Positions 38,602 to 50,498 of a stretch of 64,000 nucleotides of DNA are shown one piece after another (position 1 is the stretch's first letter; the number at the start of each line of letters is the position of its first letter). A program made the translations under genes and the position numbers. The notes under the pieces were generated by a model. The model made no database searches. It was not told the origin of the DNA and saw nothing but the letters and a program-made list of their open reading frames with translations. Source of the DNA: Aptenodytes patagonicus (Eukaryota; Chordata; Aves; Sphenisciformes; Spheniscidae); the NCBI RefSeq assembly GCF_965638725.1, contig NC_134951.1, positions 104,555,811 through 104,619,810 of the forward strand, given 5' to 3'.

Positions 38602-40829
38602 GAGAAAGCCGTAGATCTGGCAATCTGTACGTGCCTGAGCTGTTTACTTTCGGTTAAAAGTTGGGGTGTGTTTGGGGTCACAGAACAGTAAAAAAACCAA
38701 AGAGGTTTCTCCCACTAAAAAGAACATCACCTTTAACAACGTGGTTGATTTCCCACACATTAAAGTCGTAAACCACTACACGCCTGGGGTGGGCGGGGGG
38801 GTCCCCAGAAAAATAAATGCAAGGTCACCTTGGGAAAGATAAGATTCGATCCTCTTACAAGTTGCAATATTTTGAATATTTGTAGATACGTTCTTTTTCT
38901 TACCGCCCTTGGTGGAAACAAACGACTTGAATTTCAGCTGCTTAAAAAAAGTTTTGGGTAACCTAAAAATGCTAATTTGGAGTCAAAGCTTATAGCACTG
39001 AGAGTTCATTGATACAATTCTACAATTTATTTCAGCTAAAAGCATTAATATAATGATTTTGTTCAAAGCTTTTTGGTCATACAAAACTAATTCAACTTAA
39101 AATATTCACTTTATTCATTAAAAATATAACTAAAAATTCTTTATTCAGATGATTCGGAGAAGCCTAGTTTATTTAAAGCAAAACCATTTTGATTGAAAAC
39201 AGAGTTAGATTCTTAGCATGTGGAGATATGTATGGTAACGCTTTTAAAACAAGAAATCTCTTTAAGACCCTTTTTCTGCTGCTAAGCGTAATTCCCAAGG
39301 ATCTGTACACTGCAACCTTTTCTATTTTTTTCCTAAGAAAAAGCAACTTTGTTAAAACTCCTTAGGGACAAGGATTTGAAGGCTTTTTTCAGTAGCACAC
39401 TCTTCTTGACTAGCTTTACAGCTTAAAAAACACTTAAAGTTTTTACTTTTTAAATACAATTACATGAAAATGGTTCTGGGCAGCGTACTAAGTGGACCTT
39501 CTCGAAGAAGTTGGCCAGGTTTTTTATGTTCAAAAAAAAGTCAGCACCTCAGCATTCTTTTCAGTTAGAATCTGGTTGTATTATTTTTTAAGTAATCAAC
39601 CAATTCATATTGTAATATGGGAATCAAAGGTTAAGCCTGGTTCCAAACCTTTGCCAAAGCCAAGACTCCCCTGCAATTCTTGTTTACCTGCGTGCCCGCA
39701 GTACAAAATTCAGGTGAAGTTTCAAATCGCTCCCTAAATGGAAAGGTCGGGCCCTAGCAAACAGGCCTTAGCGTGAGTCCAACAGATCCTTCATGCAGTC
39801 CAGACATATTGAACACAAGCATGGCGCTGCCTAGTCCCTCAGCCAATAGCTTAACTTCACTTTTCATAAATACGGTATGGGCCTGAATGGACGTAAACAC
39901 CGCGTGTCAAAGAGCTCAGCGTCCTAATTGCTCTTACAGCCTATACTCCTGACGCTAGCGTTAGAAAATTGAAAAGGCCAAACTTCGAGGTCCCTACCTT
40001 CAGCAAATGCTTCAAGGGGCCAAACCCCGCCCTGAATTAAAGCCTACCCAGCATCACTGGCTTTAGAGAATGTTGCTCAAGTAAGAACTTGTGAGCTGGA
40101 GAGAGACCACAAGCGTTCTTCTGATTTGGTTAACAGGAAGGAACTTTGCTTCAGAGGTTATGAGGCAGAACATCTGATCAGTGTATTATTATTCTCCCAG
40201 TCCTACAGAAACCACAAATAGGAAGTAGGCAATACAAAGAAGGAATAGGAGGAAGGAGGACGAATGATTTTGAATAGACTCCCTTATCATAAGAAACACA
40301 AGGAAGCCTACGTAAATTGTCCATGATTGTACCATAATTTGCACTTACTTTCCCTGAAGGATGTTTCCAAGCAGCATCGGCAATAACCTTGCTAAGCAGG
40401 GACAGTACAAAAAGGGAAGGAGAGCTAACATCTATACAATGAAGCACCCTGAAGCAACTAGACTTCTCCAGACCTACACAAGTCAGTGAGTTTAAGAATG
40501 AAAACCCTTTACATTGCCACTGAGCGGACGACACCAAACCAGAACACACTGTACCCTCTGCAGAAGTAAATTTGCATATATTTTTATATTTGCTATATCT
40601 GTTCAGAAACAAAATTGGTTCAGGTAGAAGCGGTTACTGAAAAAATCAAGGGTTGGCTGTGACTTTATAGGTCAGATTGAAGTACGCACTTAATGTTACC
40701 TTCAATACTACGAAGTTTGCATGCAGTCTTCAGCTGTAGTGTTACCGCTTTCTGGTGTACTACAGAATTTTCCAGACCACATTTGTAAAGAAATACTGCT
40801 TTTTGCTGTGAGGTACTCACTCACTCAGT

Positions 40830-40852
40830 AAGCCTCACTCACTGTGAGGCTT
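40830..40852. repeat. short perfect inverted repeat (hairpin)
   Basis: AAGCCTCAC, a 5-base loop TCACT, then GTGAGGCTT followed by TTTT. A nine-base-pair perfect stem in noncoding DNA with no recognised role. Confidence 0.6.
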
Positions 40853-43800
40853 TTTTAAGAGGATCACATGGTGTTTCTGAACTGAGTGTCATTGCCCCAG
40901 GAGGTTGCCCATCTTCTCACTGCCTTACTGCATTAACACAAAAGACCCTAATATATCAAAATTCTTCCGCCCCAAGGTCACCTGCCGAGAGCTGTCATCC
41001 TCAACCAGAGTCCTACTCTCCAAATTACGTACAATGCACATTCAGTTGCTGTCTCTCCTTAGCTTCCTCAATCACAATTCATTCATTTTCTCATTCATTT
41101 TCCTGTAGCAGCTTCAGAAGGAGTAAGGGGAAATAAGCATAAGAAGAAAGGCAAGACCAGTGTCAAAAAGGAATAGGAGAAATCTTTCGAAGACAGACGT
41201 TGGCGTAATAATTCTTAAGTACAGCTACCGGGAACATCATGTGCACCCATCACACAACATACTACTTGGCTATATTTTGACATCAGCTGTCAAACTGTGA
41301 CCATGCTATTTAACAACTACCACTCTCATAGGTGTGCAAAGATACCAAATGACATTTGGAGTGAGTGGAAATACATAGCCCTGAAATGACAGATTGTGCA
41401 GAAGTGAAAACTAGGCTTAGATATTGAGAGGGAGAAAATAAGGGGGTACAAAACACCCTCCCCATTTGTTCTGTCTCCAGGTTTCTCCTAGATCAAGTCA
41501 CTTTATTATTATTCAGCCCATTTTTCCAGGTCTGCATCACAAGCATTCCAATTCTTGTGCAATCATAAACCAGTACCCCAAAAGAAGATCAAGCAGCAGC
41601 AGATTCATAAGAAAGAATTTAAGGACTAAGCTATTTGCATTAAAGGAGTGAATTCCACAGTCATCCCAAATTCTTGCATGAATAGTTGTTTTGTAACCCC
41701 AACTCACTGCATCCTCTCTGAGGTATATTGGATGGAAAGGAATGCCATTTACTCCACTGCAGCCTTGCTTCCTCAGACTGAGTGCTTCAGCTCTATTGAC
41801 GGCACTTCTTCCTCCCGTCCTTCTTTACCTCTCCATCCCTTAACGTGTTTCTTGTGTCGGCTCATCACCAGACACACCATTTATCCAACTACATACTGCT
41901 TTATTAATTACTGATTTAGATAAGAATAAATAACTCTAAGCTTGAAGGCACAGAAACAAATAGGTCGTCGTTAAAAGGTACAAGCAATAGAAAGGTAGAG
42001 GTCACAACACTTGAAAAGCAGGGCACTGCACTCAAATACAGTGGCATGAAGGGAGACAAGGACTTTAACTTGGAATATAAATGCAACATACCACATGAAA
42101 AATTCAGTTCGATATCCATATCAACCAACAAATTTTGAATAGTTGCCACCAATACTTCGATGACCCACCAGTAAAAGTTTCCTAAACATTACAAATTTCA
42201 GCTTGATAGCATGCCTTACTTACACAAAACAGTACCTACAAAACCAGGGTCATAATTGCATGATGTAACTTATAAACCTGTATGACTCCAGTATCAATCG
42301 TCATACCAAACACAGGACTATCTAACCAACACGTGTCTTAAGGGGTGATTGGTTAGAACGTAGGTAGTAAGAGGAGGTAATGAAGAGTGAACCTCAGAAC
42401 AAGAGATTTACACCAATACCAGAAGACAGACAGGTTTCTATGACTGGAGATTGTGTGGAGGCCAACAGGGCTGTTCTGTGCTGAATCCAAGGAACAGATT
42501 TTGGAGAACTATGCTTCTCTGAGATGCGGATCTGACATATGGAAGACAATCAAGTAAAACCAGAGAAAATGTGGTGACTGGACCTCCCACTGAAACAAAT
42601 GACAATGCAAAATTATTACTGGAACAGATCAAGAATAACTTGATCTGAAGAATAACTGTATCATGCTCTAGGTTATTTAAATAGAGTCTCATATTCTTCA
42701 GCTTAGAGTACCTTAAAAAGGAGAATTAAGTTTGAAAGATTAATAGCTCTCACTTCCAATTTAGAATAATCTTAAGATATTCAGCCACTGAAATGTATTG
42801 GAAAAAAAACACCTCTGGAGACAGAACTTTACGACGGTATCTGGAGAAATAATCTTCAACAACTAACACCGCCAAAATTTATAGAAGAAATTTAAACTAA
42901 AAAAGATGGCAGAAATTGGGAGAAGCTTCTATAATATTCATAGTTAATTTGGTTAGCACAGATGGATGGGAAAAAAAATCAGGTAAGTAAGGATACAGAA
43001 ATACATAAGAGTATGTTAATGAGTAGATGGACACAAGGTTTAAAAAAAAAAAAGGTAGTGGTAATTAAAAACAGCAGCCAGGCGATAAAGCTAACAAAAG
43101 GACCATTCCTAATACAACTGAGGTGCTGTGGATGATTTAAAAAAAAATCAAATAAATATTAATAGAAGGAACCTAGGCAAAAATTGGAGACCTAAAACAT
43201 GAAACAAGGTGTTTTAGAGGTAACAGAAACACAGTGGAATAGTAACTTATACCAAAGGCATTCATGTTCAGTAAAGAAACACAAACATGTTAAGCTGTAC
43301 TTGTATAAGGACAAGACAAAATGGAGGAACAGAGGGACATTATGAATAAAGCACCATCTAAATCACAACTTTTGAGAAAGAATTATTTTACTTGGGTATT
43401 TCTGGGACCCTACTAGAAATCAACTGGATAAGATTTGGATATGAATACAGATTGCTGTAAGGTAAGTCTTAATATTATCACTAGAAAGTGTATCAATATG
43501 AATGGAATTTATTCTCTCAGATTTAGACTGAAGAACAAACGCTAATAATAGGAGGAGGCAATCCTCCTTCAAAATGATGGCTGACAGATTTTTTTCATAA
43601 GATGAATAAATGGCAAAAAGAATACAAGTTTAGTTTTGTTAACTAATGAATATACTACAGGAGAGCTAACAGAAAATCAGTAAACTTGGATACAATGACT
43701 TCATGTTAATTCTATTTAAATTATTCAGAAAAATAAATGGAATATGTTTGCAATTAAGATTCACAATTCCAAAATGGAAAACTTTGATATACTATTGAAC

Positions 43801-46320
43801 CTAGGTGGTCCATTGAACTGGCTAGTCCAATAACCAAACATAGTTTTCTGAAATGCCTTAAAATAAAAAAAAAAAAAACGTAAAAGCATCTGAAGTCTAA
43901 AGTAAGGCACTGGAAAAAATCTCTTGGGAACTCCAGAACTAACAGAATAATTACCTCAAGGGAAGGTCCATAAGACAGCATCTGTAGCTTACATACTTGG
44001 TCTTCGGAATTTAACTAATGTCAATTAGCAAGTTAGGATCCTAAATACCAGTTAGCAGCTAGGCCTGGACCAAACCTAAGTGCTCTTCTGCTCTCGAGCT
44101 TTTGTGTTTAGCGTATTTGGGCCTTGCTTTGTTAATCTTGAAGTGCCTCTTGTCATAAAATGTTATGCTTTGAAGTCTGTCCCTGGTTTTGGAGGAGAAC
44201 TCTTTTTCGTAGAAATGAATTTGTTTCTCCACCTTCAGTACTGGGAGTACCAGGTTCTCGGAAGGGACCAGCTCAGACTCGTTTCAAAACAAGCGCACCT
44301 TGACTGGTTGGAATATAATTAGTATCTTAAGCATTCCTAAGGATTACATTTCAAAGCTTTTGCATTACTCACAGCAATTAAGATGCACCAAGTAAGTTTT
44401 ATAGTTTTAGCTCTCTCTAATTAGTGATTTAAAAACACATATTTTACATTGTCTTGCCTTTCCATATGGCCAAATATATAAAGCACAACATTTTACTCCA
44501 AATAAAAGCTTTTTTAAAAACAATCAGTATGCCAAACGTAATGTTAAAGGAATTTATTTTTTTCCAAGAGAAGAACACAGAGATACAGTGACTTGACAGT
44601 CACTGTTACTGAAGCCCCATTCCACCGTGAAAAACATACAGTCTACAGTATCTTAAATAAATCATAATATAGCTTACATCTTTAATGCCTGATCACAGTG
44701 CCAGAGGAGTTCAAAGAGCCCTTACTAAAACCAGCAGTAGAATAGGACGATTGCGCAAGCCACTGAAGTACCTACTTTGTAGCCAGAAGTAATTACGTTC
44801 ATCTGCTAATCTCTGCTGGAGAAACTCAATCTAGCAGGCAGAGATCACATCTACCGGGTAAGAGCTCCATGCAAGACACAGGGGCTGCTGCTTTTCCTGA
44901 AAACACAGCTAGAAGACAAAATAGCATTTTTGTGTGTGTGACGGTGCAACATACATGCATTACACCCTTTGGAATAAAAAAAAGTCAGTGTTGGGAATAC
45001 ATACCGATGATAAGGCATAACTGTATTTACTTCCTTCCTTTGCTTGAGAGAGTGCAAATCTACATCTTGAAATCACGCCACAACTATGAGGTTCTTGACT
45101 TTCACAAGCTCAGGAACCTCAGGTGTTACACATCTGTGTAACAATACCAATAATGGGTAAGAATCCATTATTATGAGGCCAGACACCCAGTTGCCTCTGT
45201 GGATCTCGCTTTTACTCCCCACTCTTCTTAAAATAATGATGGAATAAGACAGGATCTTGAACCTTCACCTGAACTATGCTATACATCTCACTTCAAAAGG
45301 CTATGAGTTAATGCTGCTGAGCTAGTTTAAATCAGTGCAAAATAATTCAGGTAGATAGCATTCGAGAGCGATAACCATGGAATGCAGATTTAAACCTGGA
45401 AGTGTGCGCAACAGAGCTTTTGTATTGGAGTTTCACAGCACTAGATCCAAGTAAGCATGTGCAACCTGCAACTTCACGTAAAACAAATGACACTGTACAG
45501 TCCAAGCAACAGCAAAAGGTCTTACTGAAATGACTACTATCTACTTTCAAACCAGAGAGGAACTAAAGCACATCCCAGGGGGGGGAGGGGGGAAGTAAGA
45601 AAAAATTATAACACAGACAGAACTATGTATCTTACTTTTATCTAATATCCTCAAACATCTAAACTGCTTGTCACAGCTTACCAAAATGACTGCAAGCCTG
45701 AGCTAGAAGGCTTACATTTTATTCAGGCGGTTACTGTTTGGGAAATTGTAAATCTTCTGTTCTCTATGGCTTTTAATGGAGCACGCTAAGCAGCCTTAAA
45801 ACATAAAAGTTGCTGCCAGCAAAGTCAGGAAGAAAATTGTCAGCCTTTGTACTACCACAAAAAAATATATATATATACACACCAGTATCAATTATACCAA
45901 AACCTCAAATTGTAAGTGTGGAAAGTAATTTTGGAACATCAAGATGAGATAGTTGGAAGAATTTTACTGCTCCCTTTTTAGTTTTCATTATGGTCATACA
46001 CTTCACCTTCTTGTATCTGGGGTTATTTTGCTTCTAACCCAAAAATCATTTGCGTGCATTAGCAAGGTGAAAAGATTCCAGTCGCTCCCAGAAGCTCCTA
46101 TTCAGAAGTGTATTTGGTCCTCATTAATTTAAACCTCCAATCACCTCTAGAAAAAACAATTTAGAATACCTAGCTTTCTAAGTGCCCCAATGTAATAAAA
46201 AGTAATCATTATAGCATAGTGATATAGCAGCATAAAATACTTAACATTTATTTTAAGCTGTCTACATTAGTGTTTTCTTGTAATCTTTTCATATATAAAG
46301 TTGTTTTACCCACTGCAATT

Positions 46321-46354
46321 CATCTACCGGGTCACATCTGTGTAACAATACCAA
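46321..46354. repeat. 34-bp segment matching two separate upstream sites (dispersed direct repeats)
   Basis: Positions 46321-46332 are identical to 44848-44859 (CATCTACCGGGT), and the adjoining 46333-46354 are identical for 22 bases to 45129-45150 (core CATCTGTGTAACAATACC). The two donors are 269 bases apart but are directly joined here, with no spacer. The 22-bp identity is far beyond chance. Confidence 0.75.
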
Positions 46355-48487
46355 AGCCATACTCCAGTAACATTTGTGCATACTGAAAAACAGCAAAAGC
46401 CTTTTTCTGTCAATATTCTCATGTATGGGATAAGCACTTGCATCACTGTTGCCATCTGTATTACCTACACTCATGGGAGCATAAGGCAAAAAAGCCTGCT
46501 ATGTAAAATGAAACTTACACATCTTCCTTATGAAACACAATGGAAATCAGGATTTTTTTTTTTACAGTGAATTAATTGCACCATGTTCCTGCCTAATGTA
46601 ACATTACTGCAATTACTGCAGGAGTGGATTTGACTATTTGTTAGCAAAAATGCCTAAGACTTACTAAATGCATCATTTAAACACATTGGTAGGAAAAAAA
46701 AAATCAAGTGAGAATATTTCAAGATATCCTTCCGTCTTCATGACTGAGCATTCTCCCTTTCTACAAGGTAAGAGGTTTGAATTTTTAAGACTAAAAATCT
46801 AATTTTTCAGAAACAAAATTCTGGACGCATTAACATTGCAGTGTTATGACAGTTAAGAGCTGTAATGCATTAACCACGATGTTACCCATCCTGCTGCCCC
46901 CCATCCAACCTGCTCCAAAGTACTACTGTTATACAACGATCCCTTGAAATCCCCTGATTTTATATTGTAACAACGATAAGGAAAGCATATTCTCTATTTT
47001 AGTGCAAGTCCTTTATGCGTTACAAGGATTAAAGGCATTTCACTGCCTTTCTTCTGTCATCCTAATCGGGCTGACATTATTACATATAAGGTTCATCAGG
47101 TACTCCCTACCCTCTAATGATGTTATATCATGTCTAACACAGACATTAAACCGTATTTCTCAGGAAACAGAAAACAATGGCTACTTTCAAGCTAAGGCTA
47201 CTTTCAAATGCTAACCTTAAGTAGCTTAACAATCTATACTTCCAAACAGGAATTTTAGACGAAAACCTCATGCTATCACCAAGTAGAGGACAGCAAATTA
47301 GGAATATCTACTTTGGGTTTACCACCTTTTTGTTTCAATGGGTAGTTTTAGGTCCTATGTTAATTTATTATAGGTAACTTCAAAACGCCAAGGGAAGGGA
47401 GATATTTGTAGAATTGGACAGTAGTTAAATTTATTTTCATATGTTTCTGAAAGAGTGCTTTGTGTTAACTTTCTTTGCCAAAATTAACGTTCCATGAAAT
47501 AGAAGAGCAGTTCTCAAAAGAATACATCAGAACGATGGTCACTTTTCTACCTTGTAGCCAGGCGTACTTCATTTCTGGTTCCTGCTGCAAATTTCCTTAA
47601 AACACATCTCCTAATTATAAAACTTAAACACGTGAAGAAAGTCTTCCTTGCCACGTTTCCATATAGGCCTCTGTGGATTTCTCATACAGACCTCCCTCTA
47701 GGGCACAGTAATCCACAGGCACCGCTTTTCCCTCAAGAGCTGAACTCTCTTCTGGAGCAAAACACTCAAGAACTCAAATAAGCAGCTAAGAAGAAAAACA
47801 CTCCATTTGGCAGCACCTTCGCAGTTACCTGCAAGCGTTAACAGCCTTTTTCATAACTACTTCACTGCAGAAGAGGAAACAGTAGGGAAGGTTTATCGAA
47901 ACGCTGCATTGACAGAGCCTGTTGAAGACAGCGGCCCTGTGAAGCCGCCAGCCGAGCCCAGGCCCGTGGCTCCGCGCCTACCCGGGCACGGGGAACGCCA
48001 CCACCGGGCACCGCACCCGGCCGCGGGGCAGCCTGACGCCTACCAGAAACACCCGACCCGCTCAGACAAGGCCCGAGCGGCCAGCGCGGCCCGACTACTC
48101 TTAGCGGCAGGTGGAGAGAGCTGCTGCTGCCGCTGCTGCCGCCACCGCCTGCGGCAGGCAGCGCGGCTGAGGCGGCAGCGGCCCTCAGCCGCCCTCCCCG
48201 CCGCGCCCGGGCCCCGCCACGGAGCCGCCCTCCCCCGAGCCCCCCGCGGCGGGGAGAAGCCGCCCCCGGCCCCGCGCCGGCTCTGCCGCCCGCAGGAAGG
48301 GCCGCGGGCGGGGGGCGCCTGCAGCCGGGGCCGCCCCCGCGCCCCGGGCCGCCGGCCCGAGGGCCGCCGCACTCCCCGTCGCAGGCGCGGCCTGGGAGGG
48401 GGGAGGGGGTGGGGGAAGGAGAAGAATGGGAAGAAGCGGGCACTTACGCGCGCGCGCAGAGGGGGGAAGGCGGGGGAGGGCAGGGGG

Positions 48488-48496
48488 TTATTTATA
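48488..48496 (-). promoter_or_regulatory. TATA-like element on the minus strand
   Basis: The minus strand reads GCTATAAATAACC, a good TATA match in an otherwise GC-rich island. A start 30 bases downstream would fall near 48465, only about 17 bases before the GTAAGT donor at 48447. It may therefore serve a very short first exon or be unused. Confidence 0.35.
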
Positions 48497-48592
48497 GCCC
48501 GGCTACTAATTTGGGAAGCGGGATAACGCGCCCCGCGGAGCGCGGCACCTGCCGCCAGGACTCACCCCATCCCGCAGAGAGGCGCCGGCCCC

Positions 48593-48753
48593 TTTAAAAC
48601 CACAGGAGACCCCTCCCTCTGGCCCTCCTCCCCTCCCCCTCCCCTCCCGCCGGGAGCCCCCCAGCCCGCCAATCAGCGGCGACGACGCAACCGGGGCTGC
48701 CGGCGGCCAATCGGCGGGCCGCTTAGTGACCGGAGGGGAAGCGAGGAGGCAAG
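48593..48753. promoter_or_regulatory. core divergent promoter with two CCAAT boxes and GC-box tract
   Basis: Two CCAAT boxes on the plus strand, at 48669-48673 (GCCAATCAGC) and 48707-48711 (GGCCAATCGG), lie 38 bp apart, the arrangement preferred by NF-Y. A polypyrimidine/GC-box tract (CCCTCCCCTCCCGCC type) fills about 48613-48655. A TTTAAAA at 48593-48599 could act as a weak TATA for either strand. The TBCC start is 42 bases beyond the second CCAAT box. Confidence 0.6.
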
Positions 48754-49773
48754 ATGGAGGCAGCGGGAGAGGTGCCGGCCGCCTTCCCGGCTCCCCTGCA
48801 GGCGGAGGTGGCCGCCGCGGTGCTGCCGGAGCGGCTGCGGCGGCGGGAAGCGGAGCGGCAGCAGGGCGTGGAGCGGCAGCGGCAGAAGAAGGAGGCGCAG
48901 GTGGTGAAGGAGGAGCAGAGCGAGTTCTTCGTCGCCGCCTTCGCCCGGGAGCGAGAGGCCGTGGAGGCGCTCCTGGCGGCGGGGCCGCTGGAGGAGGCGG
49001 CCGCCCGCCTGCAAGGGCTGCAGAAGCTGCTGACCGAGAGCGTGCGGTTCCTGGCGCCCTACGAGGTGCGGCAGGGGCAGGAGGCCGTGGCGCGGCTCCA
49101 GGGGGACCTGGCGGCCCGGCGCCAGCAGCTGCAGCCCAAGAAGAAATTCGCCTTCCGGACCCTCAAGAAAGAAGCGGCTCCGGGCAGCGAGCCGCGCCCC
49201 GCGGAGCCCGCCCGGCCTGCGGCCGCCGCGCCGGCCCCCGGCTACGGCCCCGCCGAAGGGGAGCCGGGCGGGCCGCCGCTGTGCGGGTTCAGCGGCGCGG
49301 AGGACGAGGAGCTGGAGCTCGGCCCCGCTGAGCTGCTGCAGCGCGACGTGGTGCTCTCCGAGCTGCGCGGCTGCCGGGTGCGGCTCCGCGGCAACGCCAA
49401 CACGCTGCGGATGCGGGACTGCCGGGGCTGCACCGTGCTCTGCGGGCCCGTTTCCACCTCCGCGCTGGTGGATGGCTGCAGCGATTGCCTCCTGGTGCTG
49501 GCCTGCCAGCAGCTCCGCAGTCATCGCACCCGCGACTGTCGCTTCTACGTGCAGGTGACCAGCCGGGCCGTAATCGAGGACTGCACTAAGATCTCCTTCG
49601 CCCCCTACGCCTGGAGCTACCCTGGTATCGAGAGAGATTTCGAGTCTTCTGGGCTAGACAGAAACAGAAACAACTGGAACCTGGTGGATGACTTTGACTG
49701 GCTGGCGACCGACAAGCCTTCGCCCAACTGGAGCCTGATCCCCGAGCAGGAAAGAATCAGCCGCTGGGACTGA
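48754..49773 (+). CDS. TBCC: tubulin-folding cofactor C (TBCC), single-exon gene
   Basis: TBCC is the GTPase-activating component of the cofactor complex that releases assembly-competent alpha/beta-tubulin dimers; in RP2-like fashion it stimulates GTP hydrolysis by beta-tubulin. The product is 339 residues (human 346) and intronless, as in human. Residues about 20-125 form the helical, charged N-terminal spectrin-like domain (FFVAAFAREREAVEALL, then ARLQGLQKLLTESV). About 130-190 is a Pro/Ala-rich linker. About 190-339 is the beta-helical C-CAP/TBCC domain. The catalytic motif QLRSH is at 253-257, with R255 as the expected arginine finger. VTSRAVIEDC, FESSGLDRNRNNW and SPNW are conserved. The ATG sits in a strong context (AAGATGG, A at -3). 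The 5' half is extremely GC-rich. Confidence 0.97.
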   Translation: MEAAGEVPAAFPAPLQAEVAAAVLPERLRRREAERQQGVERQRQKKEAQVVKEEQSEFFVAAFAREREAVEALLAAGPLEEAAARLQGLQKLLTESVRFLAPYEVRQGQEAVARLQGDLAARRQQLQPKKKFAFRTLKKEAAPGSEPRPAEPARPAAAAPAPGYGPAEGEPGGPPLCGFSGAEDEELELGPAELLQRDVVLSELRGCRVRLRGNANTLRMRDCRGCTVLCGPVSTSALVDGCSDCLLVLACQQLRSHRTRDCRFYVQVTSRAVIEDCTKISFAPYAWSYPGIERDFESSGLDRNRNNWNLVDDFDWLATDKPSPNWSLIPEQERISRWD

Positions 49774-49858
49774 CTGCGGAGGCAGCTCGGTGCTGAGCGA
49801 GGAATCCTGGTGTGAACGCATTGATTCATAAACTGTGGGACTTCATCCCCGATATGCC

Positions 49859-49864
49859 ATTAAA
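49859..49864 (+). terminator. ATTAAA polyadenylation signal candidate for TBCC
   Basis: ATTAAA lies 86 bases after the TGA. It would give a very short 3' UTR, so it may be a proximal or unused site. Confidence 0.35.
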
Positions 49865-50492
49865 TGATTCCATTCGGTATTTAAATTGTGAATTACAATG
49901 TATGACTGGATTTTTCTAATTGAAGAATACCAGTCAAATACAGTTCACTGTTCTTACACAAGTTGCTGCTATAATCTTTATGTATCACTGTGGAATTTGC
50001 CAACTACTGCAGTACCTCATTGCTGAGTTTTTCTAATTAAGGTGGGGCAAGGGGCACCAATCCACAAACAACAGTGAGCTGCTTTTAGGGCTGTTGTGCT
50101 GCTTTCACTCACACAGGCAGAATCTGAATTAGCTGCAAGTAGTACAAGCTGTACTGCAATGGAAAGATCAGATACCAAATTTCTCATATTTTTGTGGTTC
50201 TCAAGTTGCAGATGGCAGTACACTGTCTTATGGGGAGTATGGGAGTGGAATTCTGTGAGGTAACGGGGAACAGTGAAATGTGTAAGTTGTCTTTCTTTAC
50301 TTAGGCTTTTATTTCAAGTGAGATAAGTCTAAAGGAAAAAAGTCTCGTAATGAACATTTAATGCTCTCCTAATATATTAATGATTGTTTGAAATTATCAA
50401 ACCTATAGAGGCTATATAAATACTAAACCTTCACAATCTGAAAATATTATGTGAAAGAATGCTCCTTCTGTAAACAGTTTCAACTTGAGATA

Positions 50493-50498
50493 AATAAA
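50493..50498 (+). terminator. AATAAA polyadenylation signal candidate for TBCC
   Basis: AATAAA in GATAAATAAAATGAG, followed within 15-35 bases by a G/T-rich stretch (GAGTGTACTTTTTGGGG). This is the usual layout of a functional poly(A) site. It implies a 3' UTR of about 0.74 kb. A further AATAAA occurs at 50823-50828. Confidence 0.5.

Larger units (their letters stand above)
22578..48447 (-). other. BICRAL: inferred BICRAL 5'-UTR intron(s)
   Basis: The first coding exon begins at an acceptor (22578), so the transcript must have upstream noncoding exons. The nearest strong divergent promoter is the TBCC CpG island at 48 kb, and in human the BICRAL start lies within 1 kb of TBCC, so this 26-kb stretch is probably intronic. 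It carries CR1 fragments, a hAT-like MITE, microsatellites and two GC islands (listed separately). Segments without a listed feature (22.6-24.1, 28.3-28.8, 29.0-31.8, 32.2-33.9, 34.7-36.0, 38.7-47.8 kb) show nothing I can name. Confidence 0.55.
48448..48753 (-). other. BICRAL: candidate BICRAL noncoding first exon region with two alternative donors
   Basis: Two strong minus-strand 5' splice sites lie in the island: GGG then GTGAGT (exon end 48566, donor 48565-48560) and CGC then GTAAGT (exon end 48448, donor 48447-48442). Either could join to the acceptor before the first coding exon at 22577. Human BICRAL likewise starts within 1 kb of TBCC on the opposite strand. The start site is not visible directly. 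Confidence 0.45.
47930..49460. promoter_or_regulatory. CpG island spanning the BICRAL-TBCC divergent promoter and TBCC 5' coding region
   Basis: Very GC- and CpG-rich sequence begins near 47930, covers the space upstream of TBCC and continues through the first two thirds of its coding exon. The region between 48566 and 48753 would hold both start regions. Long open frames on all strands here (for example 47807-48526 plus, 47862-48443 minus) are by-products of few stop codons in GC-rich DNA. Confidence 0.75.

Noticed and set aside
38209-38691. 160-codon plus frame and 154-codon minus frame at the 38-kb island
   Set aside because: Encoded by purine repeats, GC pentamers and the poly-T run (Arg/Glu and Lys tracts); low complexity only.
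40178-40612. 144-codon minus frame
   Set aside because: No recognisable similarity, in inferred intron, and no clean splice sites at both ends.
42320-42356. Inverted repeat CTAACCAA...TTGGTTAG
   Set aside because: Only 8 bp with a 20-base spacer and no flanking duplication; expected by chance in this much sequence.
47178-47210. Tandem copy of GGCTACTTTCAA
   Set aside because: Two short copies only; ordinary local slippage.
47807-48526. Plus-strand open frame of 239 codons in the CpG island
   Set aside because: Arg/Ala/Pro-rich composition from GC-rich DNA, with open frames on both strands at the same place. No recognisable domain.
48726-49331. 201-codon frame overlapping TBCC in another plus frame
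   Set aside because: Ala/Gly/Arg repeats produced by shifting the TBCC frame; the TBCC frame itself is clearly the real protein.
48673-49524. Antisense open frame of 283 codons over TBCC
   Set aside because: Shadow of the GC-rich TBCC coding sequence; Leu/Gly/Arg-rich without family resemblance.
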